Assembly: GCA_011799875.1 (NCBI GenBank)
Contig: CM022303.1
Span: forward strand, 296,062,362 to 296,126,361
From: Thinopyrum elongatum
Taxonomy: Eukaryota > Streptophyta > Magnoliopsida > Poales > Poaceae
Direction of reading: 5' to 3'
DNA: 64,000 nt
This document shows positions 46,501-58,300 of the stretch, piece by piece. Positions within the stretch are counted from its first letter, which is position 1; each line of letters begins with the position of its first letter. The translations under genes were made by a program, and so were the position numbers. Under the pieces are notes generated by a model that saw only the letters and a list, made by a program, of their open reading frames with translations, was not told where the DNA came from and did no database searches.

Positions 46501-46726
46501 AAGCATATGTACCATTGTCTATGTGGTCGCAGACGTGTACGTACATACCGGTCGATCGGTCTGTCTGCCACGATGAACCGTGGCCGAGTAAGGAGCGGTA
46601 GCAGTTCACGCAGTCCCATCTAAATCGTGTACACGTATGTACAGCCACAGGGCAAAAAATACGGCCACATACATACGGGAGGGGTCTCTAACACGTACTC
46701 GCACATACAGACGGCAACGACGGCGT

Positions 46727-47460
46727 CCTGTTCATCCGGAGCCAACCGGCTGGGTCGGAACGGAGGAAACATCATTGTGTTCATCGGGAGGCAACCAACT
46801 GGGTCGGAATGTGTCCTGTTCAATGGGAGCCAACTGGCTTGGACAGAACAGCCGAAACAGGGTCTGGCGTATCACAGAACGGAGGAAACGGCCTTCTGTT
46901 CGACCGGCTATGGTCGAAATGGGATCCTGTTCATCGGGAGGGGTCTGGCGTACCGCAAAACAGAGGAAACAGACTTCTCTTCTAGCTCCTACGGTTGAAC
47001 CGGGGTCTTGTTGATCAAGAGGGGTGTGGCGTACCGCAAAACGGAGGAAACAGACTTCTGTTGGAGCGCCTACGGTCAAAATGGGGTCCTGTTCATCGGG
47101 AGGGGTGTGGCGTACCGCAAAACGGGACTCCACGGGCTACTGTTAATCCACCGTAGTCCCCCAGGCTCCACCGGTTACTGTTCATAGAGCCTCCACGGGG
47201 TCCTGTTCATCCACCCCCAACCGGCTGGGGTGTGGCGGCCTCCTCGGGGTCTTGTTCATCCAGCGGCAACCGCCTACTACCACGGGGTCCTGTTCATCCA
47301 GCGGCAACTGCCTACACATGGCCGAGTTCCTGTTCATATCCAACCCCCACCGGGAACTGTTCATCCATAGCCAACCAACGGGCTAGGTCGACTCACCACG
47401 TCTCGACTCGTTCTACATATCGCGCGCGCGCCAACAATGGGCACTGTTCATCCAGAGGCA
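46727..47460 (+). repeat. ~80-bp tandem repeats and TGTTCATC array
   Basis: GGCGTACCGCAAAAC recurs at 46,948, 47,028 and 47,109 (period 80-81 bp), with a weaker copy at about 46,865. The word CTGTTCATC recurs many times to 47,450. This is typical of subterminal transposon DNA. Confidence 0.75.
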
Positions 47461-48035
47461 ACCCAACACACCGGGTGGCTATGTCTCGCACGGGGGCTCA
47501 ATTGGCTTCAGTAAGCCAGCAGCAGCGATCAATCGCTCGGGTTTAGTTAGCAGCACTAGCAAAGGAATCGCTCGGGTTCAGTTAGCAGTGAAGGGATCGA
47601 TCGGCTTTAGTATATAGTGGGATCGATCGATCGCTCGGGTTCAGTAAGCGAATGCCTCTCTCGCTCGGGTTCAGCTATAGTGAACACGGCTCGCACCACA
47701 CGCGCGTACGAGAGAGTAACGCACAAACCACACTGCATCGCTCGGCCCGACCACCCACCGTAACCGGAAACTCCGCGAAAATTTCCTCGCCCTCACTTCT
47801 ACCACAATTTTTTATGTCATGGACGGCCCAAAGAATGTCATGCAGGTGCGTCCCCAGCCCGCCTAGGATGAAAAGCCCATTTTCTGTCATGATTTTTTGT
47901 CATAGAAGTAGGAGCCCACCACATCTTTGATGATACATGGTTTTGTCACAATTATCGTCATAGAAGTGTCATAACCATGACAGAAAAAATTTCGTTCGGG
48001 CCATAATGTCACGGATGTGTCTTTTTTTTGTAGTC

Positions 48036-49523
48036 TATGGATGGTTCTACTTTGTCTTTAATTAGCATTTTTTGTAAGTATGGATGATTCTAGTTTATCT
48101 TTTGTATGCGAATGGCTATTTGGCCCTCTCACTCACATCCCCTCACTTCGCTCTGCTGCTACCCCAGTCTCCTTTTTATTCACCTCGCCCGCCGCCCTAT
48201 TCCGGTGAATTTCGGCCTCCTCTGTCGCGTCTCCTAGCGGGGCTATGCAGATCCGAGGTCGTCTTGGTCTAATCTATCTCCTCCGCCAAGTAGATTCGAA
48301 GCTCCCCTCTTCCTCCACCTCTCGCCACTAACCCTAGCGGCATGGTCTGCTGGCAGAGAAGCTCGAGGTGTAGGGGACCGCTCGTTGGCGGGACACCGGC
48401 TTCCTCATAGTGCTTCTGCTAGACCAAGAAGCCGCTTCGACATCGGCTTCCTCCCCATGGATCTACTTGACCAAGGATAGGTCGCTCATCCGTGAGCATA
48501 GGTATGTCTTCTCCTTCCTCTGTCTCTCTTTCTCTAATGTTGTATATTTAGACAATACTGAATATGCTTTGTGTTGGATTGGATCACATGAACTTCTGTT
48601 AGTTGTCCTTACCATCTTTAGACCGAGAATGTATGTACCATCTTTTACCACCGGTCGACTAGTTGAGTAACAAAGGAAAAATAGGAGCACATCATAAAAA
48701 GATTCATAGTGACTATCAACTCTATAGCTACCGTATTTTTGTACCATGAATCTAAATATCAACACTTAATTTTTCTATAGATTAAAGTTTTGTGTTTTGG
48801 GTACATGGTACAAACCAAATCTTTAGCCTCTTATCTTGTGTTTCCCCAGCAAATCACATATTCCTTCTTGTAAGTTGGTCACTGATTTAAATTGCCAATC
48901 AAAAGGATACGGTTTGTTTCATTTGTAAATTGGTAGTGAACTGAAATTGGTAGTAAAATGTTTAGACATGAATGTTTTGTATGTTGGCACACGAGTGTTT
49001 TTACAACTTTTGGCGTTGCACATCATAAAAGATGCTATCACGACTTGTATGTTGACACATGAGATTTCGATAAGTTTTTACGAGACCAATGACTTTTAGT
49101 AGCAAGAGTTTGTAGGTGATGCTTGGTGGCATCTTTTGGTCTAGAGCTGCATGCCGTTGGAGGATAGAGGTTTATTCACAACTCGCCTTCGGATTTCAAG
49201 TCGGGGGTTTTCTTGTTCGGTTGTGAAAACTCTAACGATAGGATTGTTAGAACCGGACGAGAAAGTGCCCCGCTTACAATCCGAAAACAGGCTGAGCATA
49301 AGTATGTCTCCATCATCGGCAGACATCTCCAAACTGAAGGAGGTCACGACCTATCACCGACGAGCTCCAGCTGAAAAGTTATCCATTTGGTAATAAATTA
49401 GCATGGACTCTAGAGTGAAGAATAGTACAAGTTGAAGACAATGCTCAAGGATATGGCCTCTGGTTAATGGTTCAGTGGTATAGAATCAGTTAATGGGTGT
49501 TATATACATTTAGTTTTGCCATG
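48036..49523. other. Intergenic DNA without recognised gene
   Basis: A plus-strand frame at 49,151-49,393 (80 codons) and its antisense resemble nothing I know. 48,120-48,420 is C-rich and leader-like, but no coding exon follows convincingly. Confidence 0.5.
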
Positions 49524-49528
49524 TAAAT

Positions 49529-50407
49529 TGTCTGCATGGAACCGGCGATCTATGGGGCCGTGCTGCCCCTTTGCTGGTTCGGCGAGGGGTGGCGATTGAT
49601 GCAAAGAGGAAACACAACAAGGAGCACACAATTTTACCCAGGTTCAGGACGCCCGAGAGCGTAAAACCATACTCCTGCCTTTGGTGTATTGGGTGGTGGT
49701 TGAGCACAAATACACGGAGCGCTCTCCCCTGGCAAGTGGTGAGGAGAGAGCAACTACACGAATAACTTGCGTGAGAGTTGCGAAGATTCGAACCCCTACT
49801 AATGTTTCCCTGGCCCTCCTTTTATAGCTCAAGGGGTCACCACAGTGGCAAAAAGGTCATTATAGGGGTGATTAGACTGATACAGAGCTATCATACCTAA
49901 CGCTGCCAGTTAAGAACAAACACATTAAATGCGCTGCTAGGTGTCATGTGGAGGTTGAATCCCGGGAAGGCCGCCACACCGCTTAACCAGCTACCTCCTA
50001 TGAGCATGACACGCCATCAGGACGGGTGTCAATAAAGGTGATTTACCCCCCCCCCCCCAGCAAGCTGACACGCACGGGTCACGTCCACCTAAACACCTGC
50101 GGGATCGACACCTCACTAATCTCCAGCCAGCTGGTCGGTGAGGCGGAGCGCTGGTGTTTGGCAGAAAGCTCATGCCCGAGGGGCTTGCCGGGTCTTGGCT
50201 TGCCGGCTCGTTCCTGTCGGAGTTAGTTGCTTCCGTTGTGACATTTGTAGCTTGTTCCAATGCTTGGTCTTCTTAATGCTCTCCTTGATCTCACGAAGAG
50301 CGGCTTCTCTGGATTAGTCGTGTATGAGACTTGGTACTTGATGTATGAGTTGCAACGCGCCTGTGCATAAGTCAGGGCGGCAAACACTCATGTTTGTTGC
50401 ACCGACA
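49529..50407 (-). repeat. LTR X-d: 3' LTR of element D
   Basis: 879 bp, beginning TGTCTGCATGG and ending TTGCACCGACA. TATA box at 49,818-49,826 (minus). It shares GCGTAAAACCATACTCCTGC with the other X LTRs. Confidence 0.85.
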
Positions 50408-50422
50408 GGAGACCCCGGGCCT
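50408..50422 (-). other. Polypurine tract of element D
   Basis: AGGCCCGGGGTCTCC on the minus strand, next to the 3' LTR. Confidence 0.6.
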
Positions 50423-50930
50423 AGACCATACGTGCCGCCGGGCATCGTTGGGGTAGGTCCAACAAATGCACAAGCACAGACATCGATCTTGCCGGGAACG
50501 ATGTCATGTCTTTGAGATCTTCTTTGCTTCCTCATTAATCTCATATCCAGGCCAGCCCCCAGCCATACCCTAGTTCTCTTGGGGTTATAGTGGCACGAGC
50601 CGTTATACCGGAGACCAGGGGGCGCCCACGTATGCGGGGTGCTGTTAGGGTGTGTGTGCGTGGTTTGGGGTAACTGCCATTTCTGTCATCACGCCCTCCT
50701 TTACTGCAGCTTTTCTCCGTTTCCCCACGACCCGGATTAGACGCGGGACATGGGATTGGTGCAGAAGGGTAGTCGTGATGGTAGTGCTCTAGCCAGAGGA
50801 GTCGAGGCGTTGGATTGGCGAGAATGGGCGGTTGATGGAGCAAGACACCAGCCAGGGATGCAGAGAGCTGGATTGGCAGAGCAGGGCGGTTTCTCGAGAG
50901 TAGTGGAGAGCCAGCCCCCCTCGCTCCCAC

Positions 50931-50938
50931 TATAAAAG
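50931..50938 (+). promoter_or_regulatory. TATA box of antisense ORF in element D
   Basis: TATAAAAG on the plus strand, 76 bp before ATG 51,007, followed by the CT-rich leader CATCCATCTCCTCCTCC. It closely matches the B copy (TATAAAAGGAGGGG). Confidence 0.65.
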
Positions 50939-51006
50939 GAGGGGCGCGAGCATAGTGATGCTCATCCATCTCCTCCTCCTTCTCTTTTCTTGCCTCTGCC
51001 TCTACC

Positions 51007-51676
51007 ATGGCGAGAGGAAGAGGTCGGGCTCGTGCTCCACGACGGTGAGAGCTTCTCCTCGACACCACGGCTGGGCTTCAGCTGCGGCTGTAGAGGTTGG
51101 TTCCAGTGCACGAGGCGGAGCCACTGGGCTAGGTTGGGGTCGACGCGGTGCCTGCGGCCGAGGCGGACGGAGTGATGCGCTCATCATTTCTCCTCCAACT
51201 GCTCCACCCCCGGCAAAAGGTCATACGGGGTACACAGTTCTTGAGTTCATCGTCAAGCTGCACGATCCTCCCCGTAGTCGCCTGCGGCTTCCCCGTCCTT
51301 TCGCCAGGGTGATGGAGGTCGATCAGCCGCTTGGGCTGCGGCTGCGCATGAGCGGTTGCTGCAATTGCACCGTGTGGGTGAACATCGAGTTCCCCGCGCC
51401 TCGCGTCATGCTCCTTAGGTGCTGATGGAAAACCTTCGCCCACGCCCACTACTTTGCGGAGGGGTATGTCCTTTGATTCAAGTTGGTGGAGTCCGACATG
51501 CTCTCCATCAAGGTCTTCAGGCGTTCAGGCTCTCGTCTTGGGTGCTGGTAGAAAGCTCGAGTGACGATGAAAGCTCCTCCTCGAGCAACAGCGACAAGGA
51601 GGACACGGACGGTGAAGACGACGATGGCGAGTCCCCAGTCATCAAGTTCGAAGACGGCGACTCGGACTCGAGCTGA
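51007..51676 (+). pseudogene. Element D antisense ORF: B3-like protein, disrupted
   Basis: The start ACCATGGCG gives MARGRGRARAPRR and then shifts frame. The B3-like core is read in the next frame: VLEFIVKLHDPPRSRLRLP, NCTVWVNIEFPAPRVMLLR, WKTFAHAHYFAEGYVL and FKLVESDMLSIKVFRRSG. TGA codons lie just before WKTF and after GYVL, the latter likely a former CGA. The tail, in a third frame, is acidic (SSSDDESSSSSNSDKEDTDG, then DGDSDSS). Domain order and spacing match the antisense ORF of element C. It runs opposite to gag-pol, as antisense ORFs of Tat-lineage elements do. Confidence 0.6.
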
Positions 51677-52859
51677 ACATCAGCGACACCATCATCACCA
51701 GCTAGGCACAGGCAGCACCATCATCTGCAACCGGACCCCGGCAGAGCGATTTGCCGGGGGTGCTTGGTCTGGATGCCACCGCCACCTCCAGCTGGACCCC
51801 GGCAGGCCTGCTCATGGACTCCGGCTTCATCTTCCTTCCTGGGTATGCCTCGTCTAGCCGCTCTCTCCATCCCTGGCTTCATCCTCCCTTCTGGGGTGGC
51901 ACTCTCCTGATCATGTCGGGCTACGTCCCTCTGGTCCTGGCGGGGGTGACCAGGGCGTCGCCCAGGCGCTCCTTTTGCCCTCCTTGCTCTCGATGTAAAC
52001 CCTAGGAGGAGAGGGACAAGAAAGGCATTACAGAGCACTTTTCTCTTTTAATCAAAAAAAAAATGCAGGCATTTACCGTGTTTGAATCAAATTTATGTAT
52101 TTCCTCATCCATGTTTGCACTTGTATGATTTGTACTTATTGCTTCACGCAATTTAAAAAAACTGCCGGGAACTTGTGCCTGCTGTTGAAGTTTCGAAGGA
52201 TTTGCCCCCAGTACTCTTTTCCAAGTAAGGTTTCCGACAAAGCCTCTTGGTGGCCTTTAAAGCAGCTACTACTAATCTTCAACGAGTGGACTCGAAGCGA
52301 GCTAGGAGCGCGAATAGAAGCCGGTCCCTTACCGGTCTTTTTAAACGCAGCTGCAACTAATCCTGTCGAGTGGGCTCGAGGCAAGGACAGGAGCGCAAAT
52401 GATAGACGCGGCAAGATCTCCTCGCGTGCAAGTTTCTCATATGTAGGCGCAACATGGAATGCCGGGAAATTTCAGATGAAACAAACTTATCTTTCTTTGT
52501 TATACTTCTTATCACTTAGATAAGGAAGAGTTGCCGTAGGACCAAATAAACGAGCCTGCTTCCATCCTCCCCTGGGAAAGTTGCTCGCGAGGGACCCTTC
52601 TGCCTTTGTCAGAAAAAGAAAGAGAGAAGGTAGCACGAGGCCCTTAACGGCATGTTATTCATCTTATCTAAAACCAGAGTAATCACATCAAAATCATTCT
52701 TAAGCAAACAAGAAAACATGCATGAAAGTTTTGTGAAACACTTGCTTTTATTCAGCTATGCACAGGGCAGGTGCCTGGCTTTGTACAAAGGGTTACAAGC
52801 CTTGGAGACTATGCTTGTACAAAACGGATTGCCGGGGCAAGGCCCGACAACCGCACCTT
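51677..52859. other. Element D spacer between antisense ORF and pol
   Basis: No coding signal. AAGGCATTACAGAGCACTTT at about 52,022 matches the element B spacer near 6,505. CTTTGTACAAAGGGTTACAA at about 52,780 matches 7,234. Confidence 0.6.
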
Positions 52860-54134
52860 ATGGGTAGAACTTGTGAAGATGCTCAATTCCATGAGTTTTG
52901 CACACGAATGCCATCTTCGGTCTCCAGATGGACTGTGCCAGGTCTGGTGACTCATACTACCCGATAAGGGCCTTCCCACTTCGGCATCAACTTGTTTGTA
53001 CCCTTGGCAGACTAGACGCACCTAAGGGCAAGGTCGCCTTCCTCAAGGCTCCGAGCATGAACTTTGCGGCTATGGTAGCGGCGCAAAGCTTGCTGGTAGC
53101 ATGCAGCACGCACAGCCGCCCGAAGACGATCTTCCTCAAGGAGCACGACATCGTCATGCCGCAGCTGCTCTTGCTCTACTTTGTCGTAGGCAAGTACTCG
53201 AGGTGACCCGTATATGAGTTCCGTGGGGAGTACCGCTTCTGCACCATAGACCAGGGAGAAGGGTGTCTGGCCGGTAGCTCAATTTGGTGTCGTCCTGAGT
53301 GACCAAAGAACTACCGGCAACTTGTCAATCCAATGCCTCCCACACTTGTGCATCCTACCAAAATTTCTTGTTTTGAGCCCGCGCAACACTTCAGCATTTG
53401 TTCTTTCTGCTTGCCTGTTACTCCTTGGATGAGTAATGGATGCAAAGCACTCCTTGCTTCCAAGGCTCTGAGTGTATTGCATGAAGGCGTGGCTCGTTAA
53501 TTGAGTGCAGTTGTCAGTGATCGATGACTCTGTTCGGGACCCCGAACCGGCAAACCAACCCTTTGAAGGACTTGATGGCTGACTATGCAGTCACCTTTCT
53601 CACCGGCTCTACTTCAGGTCACTTCATGAACTTGTCAATGGCAACGCACAAGTACTCAAATCCCCCGGTAGCATGGGGAAAAGGGCCCAAGATGTCGAGC
53701 CCCCAGACTGAAAAGGGCCAGGAGAGAGGGATTGTTTGGAGGGCTTGTGCTGGTTGATGTATGTTCTTTGAATGGAACTGGCATGCTTCACATCTTGTTA
53801 CTAGCTCAATTGCATCTTGGAGGGCAGTGGGCCAATAAAAGCCTTGCCGAAAAGCCTTCTCGACAAGGGTTCTCGCTCCTATGTGGGAACCACATACACC
53901 CCCATGTATCTCCGTCAACAACTTCTGTCCATCTTCCCGGGTAATGCACTTCAATTTCACTCCATTTGGTCGCTTTCTGCATAGGATTTTATCCACAAAC
54001 TGGTACATACATGATTGACGGGCTACTTTTTTAGCTTGTTCTTGCTCCTCGGGAAGTTCTCCTGTTTGGAGGAACTGGGCTATTTGTTGCGCCCATGTCG
54101 GAGCTTGGGGCTCAACGACAAGGACTAAAGGCAT
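52860..54134 (-). pseudogene. Element D integrase, disrupted
   Basis: The N-terminal frame (53,619-54,134) has the zinc-binding segment (GSHIGA, CEACQFHSK) and the first catalytic Asp in WGLDILG, then stops at IDKFMK. The core resumes at 53,279-53,482 with HPRSNRQAERTN, where Gly of NGQAE is Arg but Glu is kept. The second Asp region near 53,520 is frame-broken. The C-terminal part continues to about 52,860. Confidence 0.85.
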
Positions 54135-55049
54135 CTCTTCGGCCGCAGGAGCGCTGATCTAATTGGCAAGAATCTGTGATTTTGCCTAAGGTTGCTGCTC
54201 ACTGGCAAGCACATTACAATTCCTAGCAACTACTTTACCGACGGCTTCTGGGAGCTCTGTCAGAAAGTATTTGTCGGCGCTTATCTTCCTTCTCATCTTG
54301 GCTCTCGTTGACGGGGTGACTGTGGGTTGAGTTAAGTGGAGCAGAAAAGTCCCTGGTTCCACAGGTAGCTTTTGAGTAGCACACTTTGATAACTGATCAG
54401 CGATGTTGTTTTCCGCATGAGGGACGTGCTCTATTTGCGGGCTGTTAAAGTATTCGGCCTACTTTCTCACTTCATTCACGTACACTTCCATAAACGGGCT
54501 CTGGTAGTCCTTGTTTACTTGCTTTACTACAAGCTGTGAATCTCCGCGAATGACCAGCTTTTTGATTCCCAACTCTACTGCGATTCTGAGGCTGGCAAGC
54601 AGTCCCTCATATTCAGCAGTGTTGTTGGTGGCTTCCTCCCAGGGGAAATGCATTTGAACAACATACTTGAGATGCTCTTCGGTAGGAGCGATGAATAGTA
54701 CTCCAGCACCGGCACCTTGTAGCGAGAAAGAACCGTCAAAGTACATGATCCAATTCTTTTCCGTGTCCTTCCAAGGGAGTGCTGACTCCTGGATCTCATC
54801 ATCTGGTGTTGGCATCCATTCCGCAATGAATTCAGCTAATGCTCTGCTCTGGATAGTTGATGTACTCTCAAACTTTAGCACAAAGCTTGACAACTCTAAT
54901 GCCGGTTGCCTCTAGATTCCTCAGAATGCGCTGCAGCGGGAAGAGGGTGACCACAGTGATTTCATGTGCTTGAAATAGTGGCGCAACTTCCTGGAAGCCA
55001 TGAGCAGGCCAAAGAGCAACTTCTGCACACCCGAATACCTCGATCTAGC
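54135..55049 (-). pseudogene. Element D RNase H and linker
   Basis: Frame 54,459-54,893 holds WIMYFDGSFSLQGAGAG, NNTAEYEGLLASL and VIRGDSQLVVKQ. A stop at 54,459 precedes the last Asp region (near 54,385). The linker to integrase is out of frame. Confidence 0.82.
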
Positions 55050-55397
55050 TCATTGCAACAGAGAGCTGACAAAGTATACTGGCCGTTGCACCATTTTCTT
55101 CTTCGGTACGACTTGTTGTTCAGCTATTTCTTTTTGCACCTCCTTTATTTTGCCGGCGCCTACGCTTGCCGGGCAAGACATTACTTCATCATGGGGAGGT
55201 TTTGCCACGGTTGCTTGTTCATCGTCGGCTTCCCTTTGCGCAACAAGTGCAGCGCTAACCACTTGATTCGTTGCCGCCAAGTATAGCAGCAACGGCTCTT
55301 GTGGTTTAGGTGCAACTAGAGTTGGCGCAGAGGACAAGTACTTTTTCAGGTCTTGCAGCACGGCCTCCGCTTCTAGAGTCCATTTTAGTAGACCCGC
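55050..55397 (-). pseudogene. Element D RT thumb/connection, truncated
   Basis: Reads LQDLKKYLSSAPTLVAPKPQ and VQRPVYFVSSLLQ as in A and B. The frame is cut by LTR Z2, so palm and catalytic box are outside the window. Confidence 0.82.
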
Positions 55398-58300
55398 TGA
55401 TACGTCACCAACGTATCTATAATTTTTGATTTTTCCATGCTATTAAAGTATCATTCTTGGATGTTTTATACTCATTTACTAGCAACTTTGTATCATTTTT
55501 TGGGATTAACCTATTGACATAGTGCCCAGTGCCACTTGATGTTTTCTGCTTGTTTTTTACTTTCACTACAGGAATCAGGCACTTTGCCGTCTGCCATGGC
55601 TGACGGCAAAGGCATGCCTGGCGGATGGCAAAGGCCTTTGCCGTCAGCCTGCAGACGGCAATAGGTCCGGCTGAATAAGCTACGGTAAAGGGCACTTTGC
55701 CGTCTGCTGGCGGACGACAAAGATGAAATGGTCTTTGTCGTCCGCCAGCAGACGGCAAAGAGCCTGGACGGCACATGTGGCAGGTTAGGTCCGTTAGGGG
55801 GCTAATGGCGTGCTTTGCCGTCTGCTGGCAGACGGCAAAGAAGCAAAGGTCTTTGCCGTCTGCCAGCAGACAGCAAAGTGTCCAAAGTGTCCAGATGCAC
55901 AGACGGCAAATCTCCTTCTTTGCCATCTCTGTCATTGATTTACAGTATGTTCAGCAATTCATATTCATATGTATAGCCCATGCATATATCACAAATATCA
56001 ACACAGACCACAGGAAAATAAGAACATCACAAGATCATCCATAAAAACATATATATCATACGACCTGTATCACAAAGTAAGACGAGATCACACAAGTGTC
56101 GACAAATAAGATCACAAAGGTTGGCCTCCACATAACACAAAACTCAGGTGAGCATCATGGGATCTAGCAGCAACAACACCTAACCTACTGGATGGACACT
56201 GCAGTCCAGACCCAACTCCACAAGCACACTACATACTGATTTGTAACCGCGCCGGTGATGCAACCACCACAACCAAAATTAAAAAGGCAAGGGAGGTGGG
56301 TGGTCCAGGTTGCTGTCTCCACGCCGCCTGTGTTTGCCATCTCTAAATGCCAACAGGTCCAGGTTGTGTTCATCAGCCTTCTTCATGCCATCAGCATGAT
56401 CACCATTGCCTCCCGTACCCCGTCATCATCAGGCTGATTTGCTGCTGTTGCTCGTCCTCCTACTCCATCTGCATGGACAAGAGCAAGTTAGTTGAATGGC
56501 ATGCACGATAAAACTGCAAGGCATATATATTCATCTACATTAATTCTACTACAGTACAGATTTTGCATGGATGGGTTTGACTTCAACAGAGACTGAAAGA
56601 AGAGCATTTTCCCCTCCCAATCCAAAACTTGCAGTACAAGTACATCTCTAAGAGAAGGAGCCGTGGTACAACAAGAGGTGCTCCAAATCGAACTAAATCT
56701 CAGTTTCTTTATTTACCTAAGAAACAGCACAACCATAACTTCTGCCAAGCAAGCAGTTATCATACTATCAGCTAAAGAAAAACAAAGGAAGATCACATGT
56801 CACTTTCAGGGAAAACATCAGAAGTAGATGATAGGCAAAAGTAGATGATCATCAAATTCCCTCACACTCAACAGTGAATAATGCTACTACTATTGATAGC
56901 AAGGACTAACTATTCCCACTACCTGGATGCAGCGTCCTTCATTTTGCAAACAAAAAAAGAGCACATTATCTAATTCCTTCACATACATAAATGAATAGCA
57001 GCAACCAAATTCAACGGTACTACCAAAATCAAATTACTAATATAATAGCTGGACGCCCATCATCAAAATTGGTAACATAATCCAAGAAGTTCAGTAGCTA
57101 GTGTTAATTAATATAATCTAGTTGATTAAGAGGAGCAAGCACGGATTGGGTTTGAAGAAGTCAACTTACATCTGGCGCTGCTTGAGGATGGTCTCCTACA
57201 AGGGTCCAGACCTCATCTTCTCGTCGATCTTGATCTTCGACTTGAGCGATGACCCTGCGGATCCATGAGTTCAAAGTGATCTTCCGACTGAAGTCTTACT
57301 GGAGCATCATGGGACCACCGAGTAGTAGGACTTGTCTGATCGCCGTGAATTTGGTTCACGCACATGTTTGAAAGCTGGTCCTCCTTCAGAAAAAGATGCA
57401 CAGGAGCATATACAGTAATAGTATGAAACAAGGGAAAGAAAGCTATACAAATTTAACTAGTGCCAACTTTCTAGTATAAAAGAAGTTGATTGTGAGGGAG
57501 GAAGGTTTCCTGGGATGGAATTCAGAGGTGCTACAGCTGGGCAATTTCAGAGAAATAACCATGTGTTTAAGCAGGAGAGAAGCTACTTGTTTTAAAATGG
57601 ATATTTCTATCTCTCCATTCATGTTTTTGTGCTGCCAAACTTGCGCAGCTTTTCTGTCTATTCTTTCTCCTTTTATTCAGCTTACAATAGAAATAACGGA
57701 AGAGGTGGAGTGCTGCGCGCGCCACGATCTGTTCTGATCGTGCCATCCCACAACCTCGCATTGCGGCGCGCATTAACACCCTCCCGAGCTACAACTACGG
57801 AACTGAAAAAAAACAAAGCCTGAACTAGTCTTCTAACTGAACTGCTAACTGAAGAAATGGAAAAACAGCTAAGGAAACACATGTGCACGAGATTGCTAGT
57901 TAACAGTACAATGCATGAAAAATTCAGTACGAGTAGCCTTTTTTTCATGAAAGGAGTACAAGTAGCATTGCTTTGATTCTAATTGAAATTCCTAGTTGAT
58001 TATCAAAATTCTGTATGAGCAAATATCCATTGCCAAATACTCCTACATGACAGATCTAGCACATGACCAAAAGAAGTGCTCCATAGCCACAACCGGACTG
58101 ACCAAAATGCAACTAAATATGACCAATAACTACCAATTCATGGATGATCTGAACCTGTACTACATTACTATTGTACATAGCACAAAAATAATGAATACTT
58201 AGGCCAGAGAAAGAGGAGCTTCCGTTGACTTGGGGAAAGGAGAGACACCGCGCCCGCAGCAGCAGCAGCTCGACGTAGTAGCAGCAGCCTAACGCAGCTG

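Larger units (their letters stand above)
44088..48035. mobile_element. Repeat-rich block with a CACTA-like right end
   Basis: The right end (47,800-48,035) carries repeated GTCATAGAAGT and GTCACGGATGTGTC words and finishes in TTTTTTTTGTAG, like the inverse of a CACTACAAAAAAAG terminus, although the next base is C where G is expected. No left CACTA end or 3-bp duplication was found, so the left boundary is nominal and the block may join more than one element. No transposase is recognised. Confidence 0.5.
49529..55397 (-). mobile_element. Element D: 3' half of a Tat-like gypsy retrotransposon
   Basis: The 3' LTR X-d (49,529-50,407) with 5' neighbour TAAAT is followed on the minus-strand map by PPT, the antisense-ORF region, integrase, RNase H and the RT thumb. 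At 55,397 the pol sequence is cut by LTR Z2. Its 5' half must lie beyond the window. It is more diverged from A and B than they are from each other. Confidence 0.88.

Noticed and set aside
49151..49393. 80-codon frame between the CACTA-like block and element D
   Set aside because: No recognisable motif, no supporting signals; both strands are open, so chance is likely.
52898..53206. 102-codon plus-strand frame at the end of element D pol
   Set aside because: Antisense of the integrase C-terminus; the same shadow occurs at the start of the window.
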